Positions 6,021 to 10,562 of a DNA stretch of 10,562 nt are shown here, piece by piece; position 1 is the first letter of the stretch; each line of letters begins with the position of its first letter. A model generated the notes under the pieces. It searched no databases. It was not told the origin of the DNA and saw only the letters and a list, made by a program, of their open reading frames with translations. This stretch comes from MWEH01 sp964392385. GTDB lineage: Bacteria; Bacillota; Clostridia; Christensenellales; DTU072. The stretch spans positions 1-10,562 of the forward strand of contig CAYMPR010000036.1 in the NCBI GenBank assembly GCA_964392385.1, written 5' to 3'. The position numbers were made by a program, and so were the translations under genes.

Positions 6021-7949
6021 ATGGAAGTTACAAAAGATATAGAAGAATTATTGTTACACGATTTTGAGAGTGTTCCTGTGGATATCCTCACTTTTATTAC
6101 TGACCCATATTATTTAGGTAAGACATGGACAGCACAGGGGGGAAAATTAATGGCGTGGGATAGCTGGCTAAAAGCAGCACTAGATGTATTCCCATTACCT
6201 ATGCGGAGCCCATACAATTCAGTACTTTTATTAGGTGCAACAGGAATAGGAAAAACGAGCTTTGCAGTTAATATGCTTATGGCGTATTATTTGTATTTAG
6301 TTTTATTATTGAAGCGACCACACGAGTATTTTGACTTAGCAGAACAAAAGAATATCTTTTTTGCATTTATAAACATTGTTACGAAAACAATAGCATATAA
6401 GAATGCTTGGGGTATGTTTCATAAAGCATTATTGCAATCTCCATTTTTTATGGAAAGGGGGATGGCTACAACGGGCAGAAGGCCTGAGTGGTATTGTACA
6501 ACAAAACCTGTTGAATTACTTTATGGAAATGATGCTAGTCAAATAATTGGACTTGACCTATTAGCAGTATTTATGGATGAGGTGAGCTTTGCAAGGGTAC
6601 GTGATATTCAAAAAGCCCAAGAAAGAGCGGCAGATGTTTTTAATGCGGCATTAGAAAGGATGACTTCTCGTTTTACAAAGTTTGGTGGTATCTTTGAAGG
6701 GTTAATGATAATGGCATCTTCAAAAAGAACAGACCAAGCATTTGCTGAAGTATTTGCAAAGAAACTAAAAGAGGGGCCTAGTGGGGAGAGAGTATATATA
6801 GTAGATAAACCTAGATGGGAAATGTTGCCACAAGGAACATATTCAGGGAAAACTTTTACTATTGCAATAGGGGATAAATATAGACCCTCACAAATAATTT
6901 CTCCTAGTGATGAAACCACATATAGAAACGCAGGGTATACAATAATATATCCACCAATAGAAACTTTGGCAGAGTTTGATAGAGATTTACAATCTGCTCT
7001 AACAAATATAGCGGGAATTTCAGTACAATATTCTGCAACTTTTTTAAGGGGCGATTTAGTAGTCAAAAATATTGATGACACAAGAAAAAATCCCTTTATG
7101 CAAAATCCTATATTTGTAGGTCAAAAGGATGCAGTACAATATTTTGACTTTTTTGATTTGTCTTGTGTATTGCAAGAAGATAGAAACAAACCACTATATA
7201 TTCATTTGGACGCTTCTTTGGGGAGTGATGGAACTACATTTGCAGGGGTTGTAATAGATAGTGCAGACGTAGCGGTAGATAGAGAAGGGAACTCTATTCA
7301 AGAGCTTACATTAAAACATTTATTTTCTGTAAAAGTAAAGGCTCCAAAAGGCGATAGGGTAATGTTAAGAAAGAACGAACAATTTATCTTTTGGTTAAGG
7401 TCGCAGGGGTTTAATATTGCATTGGTGTCAAGTGACCAATTTCAAAGCGAACAGTTTTCTCAGGACATTATGGCGGAGGGTATAAAGTACAAAAGGCAGT
7501 CAATAGATAGAGTATTAAATGGGGTAAACCAACCATACCTTACTTTACAAAATGTATTGTACGATAATAGAATCAACTTATTGCGAGATGCAGATTTATT
7601 AGACGAACTAGTACATTTAGAGAAATATGCGGATGGGAGAGTGGACAAGCCCTCAGGTGGAACGGATGACGCAAGCCAAGCATTATGTGGAGCGGTATTT
7701 GGGGCGATGCAAGATAAAGATGCGTATATGTCTAGTAGCAGTCTAAACTTGATAATGAGTTCTTTTGGACATGGTGATACTTATACCGAAAAAAGCATAG
7801 AGTTTAATATGGAGAATATGTCTGTTATGGATTTATCTGCTGCAATACAGAATAGTATGCGTGAACAGTTTGATAAGCCAATATTACCTTTGGGGCAACA
7901 TGGGGAGAGTACAACAAAGGGAGATGACTTTGGGCTGATTTTCTTTTAA
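6021..7949 (+). CDS. terL: Phage terminase large subunit (ATPase and nuclease)
   Basis: A 642-residue protein from ATG 6021; AGGA at 6011-6014 gives 6-nt spacing. A TTG at 6015 would add two residues but directly abuts the Shine-Dalgarno site, so ATG is preferred. Walker A is GATGIGKT (residues 72-79), Walker B is LLAVFMDEVS with Asp-Glu at 186-187, and IMASSK (~230-235) matches the coupling motif. The C-terminal RNase H-like nuclease shows its acidic residues in HLDASLGSDG (Asp397), VSSDQF (Asp472) and GGTDDAS (Asp549/550). The enzyme docks on the portal, pumps DNA into the prohead and cuts the concatemer. A tail of ~90 residues beyond the nuclease is longer than the catalytic core requires. 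Location between scaffold and capsid genes is consistent with the head module. Confidence 0.95.
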   Translation: MEVTKDIEELLLHDFESVPVDILTFITDPYYLGKTWTAQGGKLMAWDSWLKAALDVFPLPMRSPYNSVLLLGATGIGKTSFAVNMLMAYYLYLVLLLKRPHEYFDLAEQKNIFFAFINIVTKTIAYKNAWGMFHKALLQSPFFMERGMATTGRRPEWYCTTKPVELLYGNDASQIIGLDLLAVFMDEVSFARVRDIQKAQERAADVFNAALERMTSRFTKFGGIFEGLMIMASSKRTDQAFAEVFAKKLKEGPSGERVYIVDKPRWEMLPQGTYSGKTFTIAIGDKYRPSQIISPSDETTYRNAGYTIIYPPIETLAEFDRDLQSALTNIAGISVQYSATFLRGDLVVKNIDDTRKNPFMQNPIFVGQKDAVQYFDFFDLSCVLQEDRNKPLYIHLDASLGSDGTTFAGVVIDSADVAVDREGNSIQELTLKHLFSVKVKAPKGDRVMLRKNEQFIFWLRSQGFNIALVSSDQFQSEQFSQDIMAEGIKYKRQSIDRVLNGVNQPYLTLQNVLYDNRINLLRDADLLDELVHLEKYADGRVDKPSGGTDDASQALCGAVFGAMQDKDAYMSSSSLNLIMSSFGHGDTYTEKSIEFNMENMSVMDLSAAIQNSMREQFDKPILPLGQHGESTTKGDDFGLIFF

Positions 7950-8025
7950 TAATTAAGGAATGTATACCTATTAAGTACGGAATAAATTGTATTCTTGTAA
8001 AAAGGGTACAAAAACGGCACTTTTT

Positions 8026-8045
8026 ATATAACAATAATAGATATA
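8026..8045 (+). promoter_or_regulatory. Candidate phage promoter element, copy 2
   Basis: An exact 20-nt match to 2192-2211. Here it lies ~150-170 nt upstream of the omegaRNA-like core and ~335 nt before the capsid ATG. A transcript starting here would carry the structured RNA in the capsid mRNA leader. The promoter role is inferred from sharing and position. Confidence 0.4.
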
Positions 8046-8154
8046 GAAGTTATTTGAAAGCATATATTATAAGTTTTCTATGATGTAGATAATGTACCAG
8101 TATTAAATTTTCAATAATAACTATGTTCAGACCAATAGGCAATGACCAATAATG

Positions 8155-8319
8155 TTGTACAGGGCAAGTATGGTAAAAGAGTTTTAAAACGAAGGATTAC
8201 GCATAATCGTTGCGTAATAGGAAAGAAGAACCGCAGGAATTGCGGGGTTAGCCTGTTTATGCTTTGGTGGTTACATCAATCGAGCAGGAAGCCTACGACT
8301 TTAGTCATGGGTAGTTCAC
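8155..8319 (+). ncRNA. omegaRNA-like (IS200/IS605 TnpB right-end type) structured RNA without tnpB
   Basis: Hairpins in order: ATTACGCA/TGCGTAAT (8196-8203 with 8211-8218); CCGCA-GGAAT-TGCGG (8231-8245); TGCT/AGCA (8260-8263 with 8283-8286) enclosing TTGGTG/CATCAA with loop GTTA (8264-8279); and a terminal hairpin 8292-8311 (CCTACGAC/GTCATGGG, loop TTTA, one C-A mismatch and one wobble). Flanks GAAGCC (8288-8293) and GTAGTTCAC (8311-8319) match the 3' end I know from IS605-family right ends/omegaRNAs, including the GCGGGG-TTAGCCTG segment. The 5' limit is uncertain; the core is 8194-8319. In TnpB systems this RNA guides the nuclease with the ~16-20 nt after the scaffold. No tnpB, tnpA or left end is seen here, so it is either a remnant or a stand-alone guide RNA. 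Confidence 0.7.
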
Positions 8320-8339
8320 TCAATAAACGACAAGTAACA
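8320..8339 (+). other. Guide-position segment of the omegaRNA-like element
   Basis: The 20 nt immediately after GTAGTTCAC, beginning TCAATAAACGAC, occupy the place of the guide in TnpB omegaRNAs. They lie in the capsid leader and end inside a short ACAAGTA tandem repeat. I noticed no matching protospacer elsewhere in the window. Guide function is an inference. Confidence 0.35.
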
Positions 8340-8379
8340 AGTAACAAATCAATATTAAATAAATAAAGGAGAAAACAAA

Positions 8380-9837
8380 ATGGCAGCATCATCAGCATAT
8401 GAAGCCTGTAGAAAACGCTTAATGGCGGCAGAGCAATTTCATAAAAGAAACTTTTCACAAGAAGTAAAAAATACAGCAAGTGTTATTCTAAATAACACAA
8501 TATCAGTATATGAGTCTTATGCAGGACTAGTTAATGGAAATAGTGGCGTAGCCCAAATGAACCCAGTAACTTCCTATAAGAACTTCATAATCACTATAGC
8601 CTCTTTAGGTATCCCAGCACTTGATGTGTTTGATTGGGTAGCAACAGAGCCTATGGCAACAGCAAACACCCAAATCCTATTTACTCGTTTCTTCAGAATG
8701 AGTGATAAGGGCAACAGTCAACGTGGCGACATCATTTCCGACCCATTTGGAGTTAATTATAGAATTAATCAAGATGGTTCAAGAAGTGGAGCAATTGATA
8801 GCCAATACACAAGCACTCTTACGAGCGATTCAGCAGTAGTCGCAGTTGCAGGAACCTCAACGATTTCCCAACTCCGTTGGAAGCCAGTAAGGTTGCCAAG
8901 TATGACAGAAGCACACAACTTTTCAGTAGTTACAGGCGCAGGATTATTCACAATGGCACTTGCAGATTCAGCAGCAGTTCAAGGAGACGGTTCAGTATTA
9001 GTTTCTTGGACAACCCCAGCAACCCTTACAGCACAAGTTGCTTCTTCAGGAGCAATTACAGTAACAGGAGACGCAGGAGCTATTCCAGCAACCTCTATGA
9101 CAGTTACCTATGAATATGATAACGTTTCTCTACCGGCCAATGATATTCCAACATATGGCAGCAAAGTAGAAGCTATCCCGATGGCAGCAGAGCCACACAA
9201 ATTAAGAATCACATTTGATGCTCTTTCAAACTTAATTTACAAACACGACTACGGTATAGACCTTGCAAAAGAACTACCAAAGAAAGCGATTGAACAATTT
9301 ATGTTTGACATTGCAAATGAAGTTTCTGATAGTATCGTAAGAGAAGCCCCAACATCAGTATACACAATGGCTTGGTCATTAGCGGCACCAGATGGATGGA
9401 TTGCACAACACTATGCATCCTTTGGTTCAGTATTAGCAGCAGCCCAAGACGCTATTGCAGAAGTCACCCAAGTATACGCAGGGAATAGAGCCTTTATTGG
9501 TGGAGCATTACTACCAGTAGTTAGAGCACTTCCAGGGTTCAAACCCGCTGATGTAGAAGGCAAAATTGGAACTCAATTAATTGGTTCCTATGGCGACATT
9601 AAGATTTATAGAAAGCCCGGTATGGACAGATACACCTATGTAGTATTCTCAAAAGGACAAGGCACTGAACTTTCAGTTGGATTACTATCCATTTATATGG
9701 CAGTACTTCCTGGAACCTTAGTACCTACACAACTAATTGAAACTGCAGATGGACTTAGCAGCCAAGGATTTTATTCCTTATATGCATACAAGACCTTGAA
9801 TCCAGTTTTAAGTGTAAAAGGCACAGTAAGTCATTAA
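8380..9837 (+). CDS. Major capsid protein (HK97-fold, T4 gp23-like group)
   Basis: A 485-residue protein with AAAGGAG 8 nt upstream. The N-terminal ~30 residues are helical and charged, as in capsid proteins with a scaffold-binding or cleaved delta segment. Residues ~70-130 are a probable N-arm/E-loop-like region. A Thr/Ala/Val-rich stretch (~150-250) containing SGAITVTGDAG looks like an inserted beta domain. Residues ~290-345 include the long spine-type helix (KELPKKAIEQFMFDIANEVSD). FIGGALLPVVRALPGF and LIGSYGDIKIYRKPGMDRYTYVVFSKG (split over ~375-430) resemble A/P-domain segments of myovirus capsid proteins. Context supports the call: scaffold-protease upstream, small paralogous proteins downstream, a strong ribosome binding site and a stem-loop after the stop. 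Processing by the protease at 2738 is inferred; the cleavage site is not identified. Confidence 0.85.
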   Translation: MAASSAYEACRKRLMAAEQFHKRNFSQEVKNTASVILNNTISVYESYAGLVNGNSGVAQMNPVTSYKNFIITIASLGIPALDVFDWVATEPMATANTQILFTRFFRMSDKGNSQRGDIISDPFGVNYRINQDGSRSGAIDSQYTSTLTSDSAVVAVAGTSTISQLRWKPVRLPSMTEAHNFSVVTGAGLFTMALADSAAVQGDGSVLVSWTTPATLTAQVASSGAITVTGDAGAIPATSMTVTYEYDNVSLPANDIPTYGSKVEAIPMAAEPHKLRITFDALSNLIYKHDYGIDLAKELPKKAIEQFMFDIANEVSDSIVREAPTSVYTMAWSLAAPDGWIAQHYASFGSVLAAAQDAIAEVTQVYAGNRAFIGGALLPVVRALPGFKPADVEGKIGTQLIGSYGDIKIYRKPGMDRYTYVVFSKGQGTELSVGLLSIYMAVLPGTLVPTQLIETADGLSSQGFYSLYAYKTLNPVLSVKGTVSH

Positions 9838-9848
9838 TTTCAACAACG

Positions 9849-9877
9849 GCCTATGTGGACATAAAATCCACATAGGC
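9849..9877 (+). terminator. Perfect 11-bp stem-loop after capsid gene
   Basis: GCCTATGTGGA (9849-9859) pairs perfectly with TCCACATAGGC (9867-9877) around loop CATAAAA. No U-tract follows. Its site just after the most highly expressed gene suggests mRNA 3'-end protection, processing or partial termination that sets the ratio of capsid to the downstream small proteins. Confidence 0.55.
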
Positions 9878-9908
9878 TAAACCATAAAAACAAGAGGAGG
9901 CCAAAAAA

Positions 9909-10133
9909 ATGGCAACAACAATTGATTTATCCAAAATTCCTGGCAGAGTAACAATAATGAATGTAGGGACAAAAAGCAGGGTAGTTAACATAAGTGGATA
10001 CAATCAGCAACACATAATTGCCCCTGGAGACGGAGTGGCATTAAGAGCAGAATCCAGTTCAGAATTAATTGGATATTTATCTCAAGCTGATGACACATTG
10101 ACAGTTACATTACCAACAGAAGTTCTTGCATAA
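9909..10133 (+). CDS. Small beta-rich capsid-associated protein, paralogue 1 (possible decoration protein)
   Basis: A 74-residue protein with one of the strongest ribosome binding sites here (AGAGGAGG, 9893-9900, 8 nt spacing). Pattern: short start with DLSKIPG, strand VTIMN, polar turn, strand VVNISGYNQQHIIAPG, then SSELIGYLSQADDTLTVTLP. It lacks membrane segments and cysteines. The same skeleton recurs in the next two genes. Position right after the capsid gene, small size and beta-rich character suggest a head decoration or stabilising protein, but no family is recognised and the role is inferred from context. Confidence 0.8.
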   Translation: MATTIDLSKIPGRVTIMNVGTKSRVVNISGYNQQHIIAPGDGVALRAESSSELIGYLSQADDTLTVTLPTEVLA

Positions 10134-10145
10134 AGGAGAACTAAA

Positions 10146-10361
10146 ATGGCGGTATTAGATTTATCAGCAGTACCGGGAGTAGTAACAATTACAAATGGTA
10201 GCGACAAAGACAGAAAGATAGGCATAAGTGGACACAGCCAAAGTTTCATATTATCAAGTGATGCAACAGTTTTATTATGGGCAACAACCAGCTCAGAACT
10301 AATAGGATATTTACATCAAGCAGATAGTGACATTTCGGTAGTATTACCATCGGTTGACTAA
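10146..10361 (+). CDS. Small beta-rich capsid-associated protein, paralogue 2
   Basis: A 71-residue protein starting 12 nt after paralogue 1; its AAAGGAG (10132-10138) overlaps the upstream TAA stop. It shares the DLSxxPGxVTI start, ISGxxQxxIL and SSELIGYLxQADxxxxVxLP with paralogue 1. The middle part (NGSDKDRKIGISGHSQ) is closer to paralogue 3 (NTSNKDKKISLSGH), so duplicates 2 and 3 may be the more recent pair. Likely co-expressed with paralogue 1, with the same tentative decoration role. Confidence 0.8.
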   Translation: MAVLDLSAVPGVVTITNGSDKDRKIGISGHSQSFILSSDATVLLWATTSSELIGYLHQADSDISVVLPSVD

Positions 10362-10365
10362 TAAT

Positions 10366-10381
10366 AATACAAACATGTATT
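10366..10381 (+). other. Small hairpin after paralogue 2
   Basis: AATACA (10366-10371) pairs with TGTATT (10376-10381) around AACA, immediately downstream of the stop. It is short and AT-rich, so probably weak alone, but it lies just before the larger stem-loop at 10392-10433. Confidence 0.3.
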
Positions 10382-10391
10382 AAAAACCACT

Positions 10392-10433
10392 ATTACCCCA
10401 TTGTTTTAGGATATCTTACAATAATGGGGTAAT
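10392..10433 (+). terminator. Stem-loop between paralogues 2 and 3
   Basis: ATTACCCCATT (10392-10402) pairs perfectly over 11 bp with AATGGGGTAAT (10423-10433). An alternative inner pairing ATTGT/ACAAT exists. No U-tract follows. It may separate expression of paralogue 3 from the first two or protect the upstream mRNA. Confidence 0.5.
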
Positions 10434-10472
10434 TACATAAGAAAGAGAAAAAATAAAAGGAGAACCAAACAA

Positions 10473-10562
10473 ATGGCAATATATGATTTTTCAAAAGCAC
10501 CATGTGAAGTAACAATAACCAACACATCCAACAAAGACAAAAAGATTAGTTTAAGTGGACAC
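10473..10562 (+). CDS. Small beta-rich capsid-associated protein, paralogue 3 (3' partial)
   Basis: Thirty codons are visible before the window ends. AAAAGGAG at 10455-10462 lies 10 nt before the ATG. The start MAIYDFSKAPCEVTITN and the following NKDKKISLSGH align without gaps to the first 30 residues of paralogue 2. Unlike the others it has a Cys at residue 11. The gene almost certainly continues past the window. Confidence 0.8.
   Translation, partial: MAIYDFSKAPCEVTITNTSNKDKKISLSGH

Larger units (their letters stand above)
7950..8379 (+). promoter_or_regulatory. 430-nt non-coding interval between terminase and capsid genes
   Basis: No convincing gene. The first ~190 nt are very AT-rich and hold TATTAAGTAC (7969-7978) and the 20-mer shared with the 2236 leader (8026-8045). 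GACCAATA is repeated at 8130-8137 and 8144-8151. From ~8155 the sequence becomes structured: palindrome GTTTTAAAAC (8181-8190), then the omegaRNA-like hairpins (8194-8319). A short tandem ACAAGTA at 8330-8343 follows. AAAGGAG at 8365-8371, 8 nt before the ATG, is the capsid ribosome binding site. Confidence 0.8.

Noticed and set aside
6608..7081. 157-codon minus-strand open frame inside the terminase gene
   Set aside because: It lies opposite conserved terminase sequence and has no features of its own.
8194..8319. Hairpin cluster considered as a tRNA
   Set aside because: There is no cloverleaf with acceptor stem or TTCRA T-loop; the arrangement fits an IS605/omegaRNA right end instead.
8142..8366. 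74-codon open frame in the terminase-capsid interval
   Set aside because: It runs straight through the omegaRNA-like hairpins, has no good ribosome binding site, and its basic, Asn/Arg-rich translation looks like translated structured RNA rather than a protein.

Overview
The window is part of the virion-structure region of a tailed phage (or prophage). All genes lie on the + strand. The DNA is AT-rich, Shine-Dalgarno sites are strong (AAGGAG/GAGGAGG types) and stop codons are standard, which suggests a low-GC Gram-positive, Clostridia-like host. The 100-N gap points to a draft or metagenomic assembly. Host and phage family are inferences; no homology search was run.

Layout: 1-1360 is the C-terminal part of a tail fibre with 56-residue SHTHG-type repeats, interrupted by the N gap at 717-816. 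1360-2115 is a second, translationally coupled protein, possibly a fibre tip or accessory. 2116-2235 is a leader carrying a candidate promoter. 2236-2661 is a membrane protein with a Lys/Ala/Pro-rich, histone H1-like tail that has its own in-frame start signal. 2738-4489 is a T4 gp21-like prohead protease fused to an acidic coiled-coil scaffold. 4491-4748 is a small helical protein. 4745-5920 is a protein with a zinc-ribbon-like Cys cluster and an acidic linker. 6021-7949 is the large terminase. 7950-8379 is a 430-nt non-coding stretch. 8380-9837 is the major capsid protein. 9909-10562 holds three tandem paralogous small beta-rich proteins, the last cut by the window end.

The genes fit a capsid-assembly and DNA-packaging cassette: scaffold with built-in maturation protease, shell protein, probable decoration proteins, and packaging motor, next to host-recognition fibre genes. 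Portal and a recognisable small terminase are not seen. Several gene junctions carry strong stem-loops without U-tracts, which look more like RNA processing or stability elements than classical intrinsic terminators.

The most unusual item is in the terminase-capsid interval. Positions about 8194-8319 form a run of hairpins ending in GAAGCC-hairpin-GTAGTTCAC, which closely resembles the right end/omegaRNA (reRNA) scaffold of IS200/IS605 TnpB elements. No tnpB or tnpA is present in the window. It lies sense-oriented in the 5' leader of the capsid gene, so its guide position would be 8320-8339. A 20-nt sequence upstream of it (8026-8045) is repeated exactly upstream of the membrane/H1-like gene (2192-2211) and is a candidate phage promoter element.
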